Of a stretch of 64,000 nucleotides of DNA, positions 16,594 through 25,678 are shown piece after piece; the first letter of the stretch is position 1; each line of letters opens with the position of its first letter. The notes beneath the pieces were generated by a model. The model was not told where the DNA came from. It saw nothing but the letters and a program-made list of their open reading frames with translations, and did not search any database. Where the stretch lies: assembly GCF_000760735.1 (NCBI RefSeq), contig NZ_JMEX01000008.1, positions 2,392,877 to 2,456,876 of the forward strand. The letters run 5' to 3'. This stretch comes from Rhodococcoides fascians A44A. GTDB lineage: Bacteria > Actinomycetota > Actinomycetes > Mycobacteriales > Mycobacteriaceae. The position numbers and the translations under genes were made by a program.

Positions 16594-17834
16594 GCCGGTA
16601 CCTGCGCTTCACCACCAATCTCATCCCGGGCGCTCTGCAAGGGCCGGGCGCGACGCATCCGTTCGTCGACATCGACGACTTCGTCCGCTCGGCTCGACTC
16701 GCCGAGCAGGCGAGGCTCGACGCGGTGTTCTTCGCCGACTCGCAGGGCATTCCGCCCGGCGGGCGCGGCTTCGCGTACCTGGATCCGCTGACAGTGCTGC
16801 CGGCGCTTGCCCGGGAGACCGAGCACGTCGGTCTCGTCGCGACGGCGTCGACGACCTACTCGACGCCGTACGCGCTGGCTCGGTCGATTCTGTCGCTCGA
16901 CCACATCTCCCACGGCCGAGCCGGGTGGAACATCATCACCACGATGGACCCGACCGTCGCGCGGAATTTCGGCGGCGGCGAACCACCGCCGCGGGAGGAA
17001 CGGTACCGTCGGGCCGACGAATTCACCGAGGTGGTTCTGGCGCTCTGGGATTCGTGGCGCGACGAGGTCACCGAGGACTGGGACCTGGAGAATCTCCGAC
17101 GAGAGCCCATCGACCACGTCGGCGAATTCTTCTCCGTCGCAGGCCCGTTGCAACTACCGCGTTCCCGGCAGGGCAGACCGGTGCTGTTCCAGGCGGGTGG
17201 GTCCGATCGAGGAATCGAGACCGCAGCTCGATTCGCCGACGCGGTGTTCTCGGTGGGCCTCACGGAAGACGCGTCCCGGGACTACCGCGAGCGACTGAAC
17301 AAGGAGACCCGTAACACCCGCGGTGGATCCGAGGGCGTCCTCGTTCTGCCCGGCATCTTCTTCTCCGTCGGAAGTACCACGAACGAGGTGGATCGCCTGC
17401 TGCACGACGCCGAGAACGCACTCGACGGAACGGATGCGCTGCACCGCTTCGCCTCCAGATTCGACCTCGACCCGGACGAGATCGACCTCGACGGACCGGT
17501 ACCACCCCAGGTGGCGGTCACCGACAACACACGATCGATCGGCTTCGCCCAGGGCGGAGCCGATTTCGCCCGCAGCAACCGCGACCTCACGCTCCGCCGA
17601 TTCATCGTCCTCGGCGGAGGCGGTCATCGCCGGGTCTTCGGCACCCCGGAGTCCATCACCGACGACCTGATCGGGTGGACGGAGCGCGGAGCGGCCGACG
17701 GGTTCACGGTATTCGTGGAGTCGTTGCCGCAGTTCGCCGACCACATCGTTCCGTTGCTGTGGGAACGCGGAGTACACCGCCGCGAATACTCCGGAACCAC
17801 GCTGCGAGACAACTTCGCACAACACACAGGCTGA
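16590..17834 (+). CDS. LLM flavin-dependent monooxygenase, NtaA/SnaA/DszA type
   Basis: 414 aa. It begins at ATG 16590 within the previous stop. The bacterial-luciferase-like barrel shows the DszA/NtaA markers LDAVFFADSQGI (about 42-53), ETEHVGLVATASTTYSTPY (about 77-95) and SHGRAGWNIITT (about 108-119), then RRADEFTEVVLALWDSW and the closing REYSGTTLRDN. These enzymes use FMNH2 and oxygen, for example to oxidise sulfones or chelators such as NTA. No flavin reductase is encoded nearby. It may act on the same compound as the TauD-like and SsuD-like enzymes of this operon or on a downstream product. Confidence 0.9.
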   Translation: MSRYLRFTTNLIPGALQGPGATHPFVDIDDFVRSARLAEQARLDAVFFADSQGIPPGGRGFAYLDPLTVLPALARETEHVGLVATASTTYSTPYALARSILSLDHISHGRAGWNIITTMDPTVARNFGGGEPPPREERYRRADEFTEVVLALWDSWRDEVTEDWDLENLRREPIDHVGEFFSVAGPLQLPRSRQGRPVLFQAGGSDRGIETAARFADAVFSVGLTEDASRDYRERLNKETRNTRGGSEGVLVLPGIFFSVGSTTNEVDRLLHDAENALDGTDALHRFASRFDLDPDEIDLDGPVPPQVAVTDNTRSIGFAQGGADFARSNRDLTLRRFIVLGGGGHRRVFGTPESITDDLIGWTERGAADGFTVFVESLPQFADHIVPLLWERGVHRREYSGTTLRDNFAQHTG

Positions 17835-17869
17835 CATCGCGACCGATCGACAACAAACAAGGAGAAGAC

Positions 17870-18868
<999 letters not shown>

Positions 18869-18902
18869 CACCCACGCGCACGACGAAACGGAGAACCTTC
18901 AC

Positions 18903-19958
18903 GTGAGCCGCGAATTCCTCTGGTACATCCCCAACACGACCTCACCAGGCCACCGAGGCGACGACACCGTCGACGGCTGGGGGACGCTCGAATTCTCCGT
19001 CGAGCAGGCTCTCCTCGCCGAAAAGCACGGCTGGGGAGGAGCATTGATCGGAACGGGATGGGGGAGGCCGGACACCTTCACCGTCGCCACCGCTCTCGCG
19101 GCGCGGACCGAGAACTTCACCCCGCTCATCGCGATCCGGCCCGGGTACTGGCAGCCCGCTCACTTCGCGAGCGCAGCAGCGACGCTCTACTCGCTGACCC
19201 GAGGTCGGGTGTTCGTCAACATCGTCAGTGGCACCGACGATCTGGGAGCCTACGGCGACGGAGAATTCGACAAGTCACGACGGTACGACCGCACGCGGGA
19301 ATTCCTGAAGATCGTGCGCACGTTGTGGGCCGAGGAGAACGTCAGCATCGACGGCGAGTTCTGGCAGGTGGAGAACTCGACCGTCGTTCCCCGGCTGCCC
19401 GACGGCGGCCGACCCCGGCTGTACTTCGGTGGCGCGTCGGCGGCCGCGGAGGAAGTCTCGGCCGCCGAGGCCGACGTTCAACTCTTCTGGGGTGAGCCGC
19501 TCGACGGCGTCGCCGAACGCATCGACCGCCTGAAGGTGCTGAGCGACAAAGTGGGACGAGAACACGAACCACTGCAGTTCGGTATTCGCGTCACCACTCT
19601 GATCCGTGACACCGCCGAGGAAGCGTGGCGGGACGCGGAAGCCAAGGTGGCGCAGATGGCGGGCCGGAAAGATCCGCTGCGCCCGGCCAATCCTCGGGAC
19701 GCCACCGGACAGCAGCGGCTTCTGGACCTCGCGGAACGAGGCGATGTTCTCGACACCAACCTCTACACCGCGCCCGGGAGGCACGGCGGAGGCGGAGCCG
19801 GAACCACCTGGCTCGTCGGAACGGCAGCAGAAGTCGCGGCGGCCCTGGAGCGCTACGCGGACCTTGGCGTCAGCCACTTCGTGCTGTCCGACACCCCCTA
19901 CGCCCGAGAGGTCGCGCGCATCGGCGACCAGCTGCTGCCACTACTCACAAGGGGCTAG
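18903..19958 (+). CDS. ssuD: LLM flavin monooxygenase, alkanesulfonate (SsuD) type
   Basis: 351 aa, GTG start at 18903. SsuD-type features include WYIPNTTSPGHRG at the N-terminus, the barrel strand RGRVFVNIVSGTDD (about 100-113), YGDGEFDKSRRYDRTREFL (about 116-134) and a C-terminal GTTWLVGT block. SsuD splits C2-C10 alkanesulfonates into aldehyde and sulfite with FMNH2. It is the last gene of the operon begun at 10519. Its TAG lies inside CTAG 19955-19958, which also holds the stop of the convergent flavoprotein gene. The symbol marks family only; the real substrate may be another sulfonate. Confidence 0.87.
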   Translation: MSREFLWYIPNTTSPGHRGDDTVDGWGTLEFSVEQALLAEKHGWGGALIGTGWGRPDTFTVATALAARTENFTPLIAIRPGYWQPAHFASAAATLYSLTRGRVFVNIVSGTDDLGAYGDGEFDKSRRYDRTREFLKIVRTLWAEENVSIDGEFWQVENSTVVPRLPDGGRPRLYFGGASAAAEEVSAAEADVQLFWGEPLDGVAERIDRLKVLSDKVGREHEPLQFGIRVTTLIRDTAEEAWRDAEAKVAQMAGRKDPLRPANPRDATGQQRLLDLAERGDVLDTNLYTAPGRHGGGGAGTTWLVGTAAEVAAALERYADLGVSHFVLSDTPYAREVARIGDQLLPLLTRG

Positions 19959-21043
19959 CGGGTGTAACGCTGGAAATGAGCCGCCCGGACGGCCGGGGCG
20001 AGCCCGCGTACCTGGAGGAACTGAGCTGCGCGGGCTCGTACTTGCGCGATGTCGTCCTCGAGCAGCCCGACGCCACCGCGTGCCACAACACCCGCGGTCG
20101 TGGCTCGGACGGCGATCTCGTCGAGGACCACGCGCCAGTGCGGATCCGGTAGCGGAGTCGCGTACGCGAGCTCCAATTCGTCGGAGATGGCGGCCAACGA
20201 TCGGTCGTCGGGGAACAGTGCCGCCGCGTCGTCGAGTGCAGCCCTGGCGAGACCGTAGGGACCCACCGGCGGATACGTCGTCACGGTGGCGGGGTCGACC
20301 GTCGGATCGAGCTGAAGCGCCCGTCGCGCGTCCAGGCCGAGCACTCCGTCGCGCGCTTTCCACTCCGCGACCGGAACTACCTCGGACACGAACTCGTCCG
20401 GCAGAAATACATCCTCGAACGTCAGTGTGGCAGTCCGCGAGCCGAACACGGCCGTCAGTCTCGACACTCGGCCGGAGACGCCGGGCTGGTCGAGCGGCGC
20501 GATACCGAACACGTAGTCCTCGCGGGCCTCGTCGACAGCGCCGAGCCAGACCACGTCGGTGAGTCCCCAGCCGGAGTGCCAGCCGATCACCCCATCGATG
20601 CGATATCCGCCGGGCACCTTGCGGGCTATCGTTCCTCGGCGCTGCGGCCAGGATCGGACGTGACCCATCCCGGCTCCACCGATCAGCGCTCCGGTCGCCA
20701 ATTGCGGTAGCAGGGCGAGTGTCTCGGGCGTCCCGGCCTTGATGGCCGGTACGACGGGTGCACCGTGTTGGGTGACGATGGTGGCCGTCGACGGGTCCGC
20801 GCCGAAGAGAAGTTCCTCCGCTGCGTTCTGCACCTCCCGTGGAACATCGAGACCTCCGTATTCGGCCGGAACGAACCACCGGTAGTACCCGACCTCCCGC
20901 AACGCCTCGATGTGCGATCTCGGCACCTCGGTGCGGTCGATCTCCACCGCACGAGGCGCGATGACCTCCTCGACGAGGCGGGCGAACTCACGATATACCG
21001 GATGGGTTCTCGGGTCTGTTGTTACTTCGGTGGCGGTGGTCAT
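19955..21043 (-). CDS. Acyl-CoA dehydrogenase-like flavoprotein (sulfur-associated)
   Basis: 362 aa. I chose ATG 21043 over an upstream start because AAAGG lies 8 bp before it. The acyl-CoA dehydrogenase fold is clear: an N-terminal helical domain (VIAPRAVEIDR), a beta-barrel middle (GYRIDGVIGWHSG; LTFEDVFLPDEFVSE) and a C-terminal helical bundle. Members of this superfamily that sit beside Ssu or Dsz genes act as flavin-dependent monooxygenases (DszC/SfnC type) or as desaturases. It lies tail to tail with the SsuD-like gene (4-bp overlap) and is divergent from the sulfonate-type importer. Confidence 0.83.
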   Translation of the reverse strand: MTTATEVTTDPRTHPVYREFARLVEEVIAPRAVEIDRTEVPRSHIEALREVGYYRWFVPAEYGGLDVPREVQNAAEELLFGADPSTATIVTQHGAPVVPAIKAGTPETLALLPQLATGALIGGAGMGHVRSWPQRRGTIARKVPGGYRIDGVIGWHSGWGLTDVVWLGAVDEAREDYVFGIAPLDQPGVSGRVSRLTAVFGSRTATLTFEDVFLPDEFVSEVVPVAEWKARDGVLGLDARRALQLDPTVDPATVTTYPPVGPYGLARAALDDAAALFPDDRSLAAISDELELAYATPLPDPHWRVVLDEIAVRATTAGVVARGGVGLLEDDIAQVRARAAQFLQVRGLAPAVRAAHFQRYTR

Positions 21044-21256
21044 CGACAACCTTTCGAATCGAATGCGTACTACAGCCAAAGTAATTCAGTCGAAGGTTCC
21101 GAATGACAATTCGAATCTTCGGGATTTCAGAAAACCGTACAGAATTACTTCATCCGAATTTCGACCTGCAATCACGATGAATCTATTCATGGTGGTCGGG
21201 ATGCACAGTTGTCTATGGTTCCTCCAATCCGACATACGTGCACGAGAGGAAATGTC

Positions 21257-21295
21257 TTGAGCAGCTCCACAACACATCAGCGGACATCGGCATGA
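21257..21295 (+). CDS. Possible 12-aa leader peptide before the sulfonate-binding protein gene
   Basis: A GAGAGGA ribosome site is followed by TTG 21257 opening a 12-codon frame (MSSSTTHQRTSA) whose TGA overlaps the ATG of the binding-protein gene (ATGA 21292-21295). That downstream ATG has no good ribosome site of its own, so coupled re-initiation would explain how it is translated. The peptide has no Cys run, so I see no evidence of cysteine attenuation. Confidence 0.35.
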   Translation: MSSSTTHQRTSA

Positions 21296-22389
21296 GAATC
21301 CGTTCCATCCAGAAATTGGTGCCGATCATCGCCGCACTCGTCGCCGCGCCACTATTGGCCGGATGCACCAGCTCCGCCGACGACGGAGCCGTCACCTTCC
21401 GGTTCGCCAACTCACCCACTGCGCTGTCCCTCGTTCGCATCGCCGACGAACTCGGCTACTGGGACGACGCCGGAGTCAAGCCCGAATACGTCGGCCCCGC
21501 AACGGCCGTCCCTGCCGTGCAACTCCTCGACCAGGGCGCCATCGACATCGCCACCGGCATGTTCAACAACGACATCGACGGCAAGGTCAAAGGATTCGAG
21601 TTCACGGCCATCGCGTCGAGCATGCTCGATCTGCCCGAAGAACCGCACATGTCGTACTTCACCCAGGCGGGCTCGGACATCACGCGAGACAACCTGAAAG
21701 CGATCGAGGGCAAAACCGTCGGGCTCTCGGGTTTCAACAGCTGCACCGACCTCGTCCTGAAGCGGTACCTGCTGAAGAACGGTGTGGACCTGGACAAGGT
21801 CAACTTCCTCGAACTCAAGAACGAGTTGATCGCACCGGCCATCGAGCGCGGAGAAGTGGACCTCGGTGTCTTCCACCCACCGCTCATCGGAGTTCTGCTC
21901 AGCCAGCCGGACAAGTTCACCCAGGCGTTCACCTCCTACGAGGACTGGGGTCCGCTCGGTGGCCAAGCCCCGTACGTGGCCAGCAACAAATGGTTGAAGG
22001 AAAACCCCGACGCTGCACGCGCATTCGTCGGTGTCATCGCCCGCACGGCGAACTGGGCCAACGCACACCCCAAGGAGTCCGCCGAGATCGCAGGCAAGAC
22101 CACCGGCTACCCCGTCGAGCAGACCACCAACTGGCATTACGCACCGAATGCATTGCTCGACAAAGCAAGCCTGCAACTGTGGTGGGACCTGGTCGAAGAA
22201 GTCGGAACACCGCTGCCGGGCTCGGAGCACCTGAAGCCCGAGGACATCGCCACCAACGCGTTCAACCCGTACGCCACGTCGGCCGACCTGATCGAGTCCC
22301 AGGACTTCAACACCGAAATCGTCACCGAGGAACAGAACGACGGAATCTTCAAGACCCACTTGGTCGACATCGAGGGACTCGAAGAATGA
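21292..22389 (+). CDS. Sulfonate/nitrate-type ABC transporter substrate-binding lipoprotein
   Basis: 365 aa. ATG 21292 gives a clean lipoprotein signal ending LLAGC (Cys22 or close). The mature protein resembles SsuA/TauA/NrtA binding proteins: FRFANSPTALSLVRIADELGYWDDAGV, then GAIDIATG and a late ANWANAHPKESAEIAGKTTG. Such proteins bring aliphatic sulfonates, taurine or related anions. It is followed by a matching ATPase and permease and lies next to a cluster of sulfonate-type oxygenases, so sulfonate is the best guess. A longer start at 21238 would displace the signal and is unlikely. Confidence 0.88.
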   Translation: MRIRSIQKLVPIIAALVAAPLLAGCTSSADDGAVTFRFANSPTALSLVRIADELGYWDDAGVKPEYVGPATAVPAVQLLDQGAIDIATGMFNNDIDGKVKGFEFTAIASSMLDLPEEPHMSYFTQAGSDITRDNLKAIEGKTVGLSGFNSCTDLVLKRYLLKNGVDLDKVNFLELKNELIAPAIERGEVDLGVFHPPLIGVLLSQPDKFTQAFTSYEDWGPLGGQAPYVASNKWLKENPDAARAFVGVIARTANWANAHPKESAEIAGKTTGYPVEQTTNWHYAPNALLDKASLQLWWDLVEEVGTPLPGSEHLKPEDIATNAFNPYATSADLIESQDFNTEIVTEEQNDGIFKTHLVDIEGLEE

Positions 22390-22418
22390 CCACCACGGAT
22401 CGGAACAGGTGAACTGCC

Positions 22419-23264
22419 ATGAGTCAACAACTGCTCGACGGCGCACGCAGCGCGACGAACAACACGACACACGCCAAGATCGAAGCCAAGCGGGTGGTCA
22501 AGCTGTACCCCACGCCGGGGACACGGCGTGGGACCACGACCGTGCTCGACGGTTTCGACCTACGGATCGAGAGCGGCGAATTCGTGTCCCTGCTCGGACC
22601 GAGTGGATGCGGAAAGTCGACGTACCTCAACATCCTTGCCGGCCTGGAGTCCTACAACGGTGGCGCCGTCCTGATCGACGGCAAGCGCGTCGACGGCGTC
22701 GACAAGAACGTGGGCGTCGTCTTCCAGGGATACGCACTGTTCCCGTGGCTGACCGCGCAGAAGAACGTCGAGGTCGGCCTGAAGATCCGCGGTGTGCCCA
22801 AGGCCGAGAGAAGGGCGCGTGCCGCGGAAGTACTGAAGACCGTCGGGCTCGAATCCGCCGCCGACCGGCTGCCCCACCAGCTGTCCGGAGGTATGCGTCA
22901 GCGCGTCGCGATCGCCCGCGTGCTCGCGTACGAACCGGAGATACTCGTGTTCGACGAACCGTTCGCGGCCCTCGACGCGCAAACCCGTGAATTCCTGCAG
23001 GGCGAGCTACTGCGCATCTGGGAGTCGGGCGAGAAGAAGAAGACGGTCCTGTTCGTGACCCACTCGATCGACGAGGCGGTCTTCCTGTCCGACCGCATCG
23101 CCGTCATGACCAAATCTCCCGGCCGGGTGAAGGACATCATCGACGTCGATCTGCCACGCCACCGCGACAATGCGATCCGCAGCTCCGAGGAGTTCGTGCA
23201 CGTTCGCTCCCGCGTCGCCCGAGTCCTGGAAGACGAGGTGAACAATGTCCTCGGCGCTCGATGA
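22419..23264 (+). CDS. ABC transporter ATPase, SsuB/TauB type
   Basis: 281 aa, a single nucleotide-binding domain: Walker A GPSGCGKST (about 59-67), the Q-loop VVFQGYALFPWLT (about 104-116), signature LSGGMRQRVAIAR (about 152-164), Walker B ILVFDEPFAALD and the switch His in THSIDEAV. The FPWLT phrase after the Q-loop is typical of sulfonate/nitrate/taurine importers. The N-terminal 20 residues are an extra polar tail. It overlaps the permease gene by 20 bp. Confidence 0.92.
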   Translation: MSQQLLDGARSATNNTTHAKIEAKRVVKLYPTPGTRRGTTTVLDGFDLRIESGEFVSLLGPSGCGKSTYLNILAGLESYNGGAVLIDGKRVDGVDKNVGVVFQGYALFPWLTAQKNVEVGLKIRGVPKAERRARAAEVLKTVGLESAADRLPHQLSGGMRQRVAIARVLAYEPEILVFDEPFAALDAQTREFLQGELLRIWESGEKKKTVLFVTHSIDEAVFLSDRIAVMTKSPGRVKDIIDVDLPRHRDNAIRSSEEFVHVRSRVARVLEDEVNNVLGAR

Positions 23265-24075
23265 GCAGGAGGAGGTGACGACGCCTCCCAAAGGAAGAAA
23301 TCCCTTCCTCGACAAGTACGACCGGTTCGTCTACGGCGCGATCGGACTGGTCGGATTTCTCGTCGTCTGGTGGGCTGTCGTCGATTTCGGTTACGTCTCC
23401 GACCTCTACCTGTCCAAGCCGCTCGACGTGTTCTCGGCGTTCGTCGACGGCCTGGTCGACGGCACCCTGACGTCGGAGATCTGGCCGAGCGTGCAGCGCG
23501 CACTCGTCGGGTTCGCGTTCGCGTTGGTAGGGGGTATCGCGCTCGGCATCCTCGTCGGCTCGGTGAAGATCTTCCAGAAGCTCACCGAGCCGGTGCTGCT
23601 GTTCTTCCGCAACCTGTCGCTGCTGGCGTTGCTGCCGGTGTTCGTCGTCTTCCTCGGCATCGGTGAGGAATCGAAGATCGCCATCGTCTTCTGGGCGTGC
23701 TTCTGGCCGATCTTCATCACCGCCGTCGGCGCAGTGTCGAGCGTCGAACGGATCCTGCTGAATGCAGCACGCACGCTCGGTGCAGGACGGGTGTACATCT
23801 TCACCCAGGTCGTGCTGCCCGCCGCCATTCCCGGCATCTTCCCCGGCATCAGGTTGGCCGCTGCGAACGCGTTTACGGCGCTCGTCGCGGCCGAACTCGT
23901 CGGCGGTGCACAAGGCATCGGCATCTACATCAACAACGCGGCACTCCGCTACCAAACTCCGCAGATGTACGCAGGCATCCTCACTCTCGGCCTGATCGGC
24001 ATTCTGGTCAACGCCGTCATGACCGGCGTCGAGTGGAAGGTGACCGGATGGCAACGAGGACTCACGAGTAGATGA
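23245..24075 (+). CDS. ABC transporter permease, SsuC/TauC type
   Basis: 276 aa with six membrane helices. The EAA-like loop LNAARTLGAGRVYIFTQVVLPAAIPGIF (split over about 175-202) and LAAANAFTALVAAELVGG are the usual SsuC/TauC landmarks. It begins inside the ATPase gene and ends in ATGA with the next lipoprotein gene, so it is translationally coupled on both sides. It forms the membrane channel for the importer encoded from 21292. Confidence 0.92.
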   Translation: MSSALDEQEEVTTPPKGRNPFLDKYDRFVYGAIGLVGFLVVWWAVVDFGYVSDLYLSKPLDVFSAFVDGLVDGTLTSEIWPSVQRALVGFAFALVGGIALGILVGSVKIFQKLTEPVLLFFRNLSLLALLPVFVVFLGIGEESKIAIVFWACFWPIFITAVGAVSSVERILLNAARTLGAGRVYIFTQVVLPAAIPGIFPGIRLAAANAFTALVAAELVGGAQGIGIYINNAALRYQTPQMYAGILTLGLIGILVNAVMTGVEWKVTGWQRGLTSR

Positions 24076-24968
24076 GATACCGAACAACACTGGTAGCACT
24101 CGTCATTCCGCTGCTGGTCGCGTGCGGTTCGAACATTCGGATCGACGACGGTTCGGCCGGCACCGACACACTGACGGTGTACGTCGGTGTCGGTAACGAC
24201 CGCGAGATCCTGCAGTACGCGGCCGACACTCTGCTACCCGACCTTCGGCTCCAACTGATCGATGCCGACGAGCACTCCAATTCCAAGGTGGCGGCCGGGG
24301 AGGGAGATCTGTCGTACTACCAGCACATTCCGGCGTTCGAGGCGGACCAGCAGGAGAACGGCCTGGACGCGCTGAGCATCGTATCCAAGGTCAATGTCGT
24401 TCCCTACGGGCTGTACTCGTCGAAATGGAAGGACCTCGCCGACACCGCCGACTGGCTGAACGTCGACCTCGTCGAGGACCAGGTCACCGGTAGTAGCCTG
24501 CCGCACGGCTCCAAGGTGGTCCTGCCGAACACCGCGACCGGCTTCGCCCGCGGACTCTACTTGCTGCAGAGCGCCGGACTGACGCAGCTGGACCGACCCT
24601 TCGGCGGCACCACCGTGCAGGACCTGACCGTCACGGAAGCGAACGTGGTGGACTCGCTGCGGCACCTGTCCCTGCTACCGCTCGAGTACGGCGAATTCGT
24701 CGACGGGTTGTACGACAACTACGACGCCGTCGTCCTGACCCCGAAGCAGGCAGAGTCCATCGGACTCGACCCGGCGACCGACGCACTCGCCGTCGAACCA
24801 GGACCCGAGAATCCGTACGCACACGTCGTCGTCGCCCCGTCCCGTCTCGCAGGCGACGAACGGGTGCTCGAACTGACGCACGCGCTCGAAAGCCCCGAAA
24901 CCGCACAGTTCCTCGAATCGAAATACCACGGCGCGAACATCCCTGTGACTGCCGCACACACCAACTGA
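24072..24968 (+). CDS. MetQ/NlpA-family lipoprotein without its own transporter
   Basis: 298 aa. A short lipoprotein signal ends LLVACGS (Cys17). The mature part has the NlpA/MetQ layout: LTVYVGVGNDREIL, EHSNSKVAAGEGDLSYYQHIPAFE (typical of the family where LxxGEIDANYFQH is seen), VVPYGLYSSKWKDLAD, and GSKVVLPNTATGFARGLYLLQSAGL. MetQ binds D- or L-methionine. No MetI or MetN gene is near. It is coupled by ATGA to the SsuC-like permease, so it may be an alternative ligand receptor for that importer. Confidence 0.85.
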   Translation: MRYRTTLVALVIPLLVACGSNIRIDDGSAGTDTLTVYVGVGNDREILQYAADTLLPDLRLQLIDADEHSNSKVAAGEGDLSYYQHIPAFEADQQENGLDALSIVSKVNVVPYGLYSSKWKDLADTADWLNVDLVEDQVTGSSLPHGSKVVLPNTATGFARGLYLLQSAGLTQLDRPFGGTTVQDLTVTEANVVDSLRHLSLLPLEYGEFVDGLYDNYDAVVLTPKQAESIGLDPATDALAVEPGPENPYAHVVVAPSRLAGDERVLELTHALESPETAQFLESKYHGANIPVTAAHTN

Positions 24969-24982
24969 CGAGAGAGAAGACG

Positions 24983-25678
24983 ATGACCCATTCCTTGCGC
25001 CGGGCAGGTGCCGTCACGACGACGGCAGCGGTGGCACTCCTCGCGTTCGCGGCACCCGCGGCAGCACACGTACGGACAGACGGTGATCCGGTTCCCCAGG
25101 GCGGCTACGGCATCGTCCGACTGATCGTGCCGGGAGAATCGGCCACGGCATCGACCGTCGGGCTGACAGTGACGCTGCCGGACGGCGTCGACCTGACGTC
25201 GGCGCGCACCCTTCCCGTCCCCGGGTGGACGGCGACCGTGGAGCGTGAAGGTGGCGACACCGGCCGCGTCGCCAGGATCAGCTGGACGGTCACCGACCCC
25301 GCAGGCGGATACGGCGTCGACGAATTCCGTGACTTCTCGTTCTCCGGCGGACCGTGGCCGGACGACGTCGACTCCATCGCACTGCCGTCGGACCAGGCCT
25401 ACTCGGACGGCTCGGTCGTGTCCTGGAACGAGGTCGCCGTCGACGACGCCAGCGAACCCGAGCACCCCGCACCCGAGGTCGCGTTGGTGGCGGCGTCGGA
25501 CGCGCACAGCCACGGCGACGGACACGGGGACACCGCGTCGGCCCGGCACGAGGACACCGAAACCGATGGCACCACCTGGGTGTGGCCGACCGTCTCGGTG
25601 GTGAGCCTGGTGCTCGCCGTAGCCGCGATCGCCGGGTTGGGACTGGTGGTGCGGCGGGGTCATGGCGCGAGTTCGTGA
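24983..25678 (+). CDS. YcnI-family copper-binding protein (DUF1775), membrane-anchored
   Basis: 231 aa. A Sec signal ends APAAAH, so the mature N-terminus should be His29, the copper ligand of YcnI proteins. The DUF1775 domain follows (PQGGYGIVRLIVPGE; GLTVTLPDGVD; VVSWNEV, whose Trp may be the second ligand). A His-rich stretch (HSHGDGHG, about 173-180) and a C-terminal membrane helix come next. Such proteins handle copper outside the membrane with CopC/CopD, which is exactly the next gene. It starts 14 bp after the MetQ-like gene, so it seems part of the sulfonate-importer operon. Confidence 0.88.
   Translation: MTHSLRRAGAVTTTAAVALLAFAAPAAAHVRTDGDPVPQGGYGIVRLIVPGESATASTVGLTVTLPDGVDLTSARTLPVPGWTATVEREGGDTGRVARISWTVTDPAGGYGVDEFRDFSFSGGPWPDDVDSIALPSDQAYSDGSVVSWNEVAVDDASEPEHPAPEVALVAASDAHSHGDGHGDTASARHEDTETDGTTWVWPTVSVVSLVLAVAAIAGLGLVVRRGHGASS

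Noticed and set aside
23137-24099. 320-aa minus-strand frame
   Set aside because: Asp/Glu/Arg/His-rich shadow of the SsuC-like permease gene.
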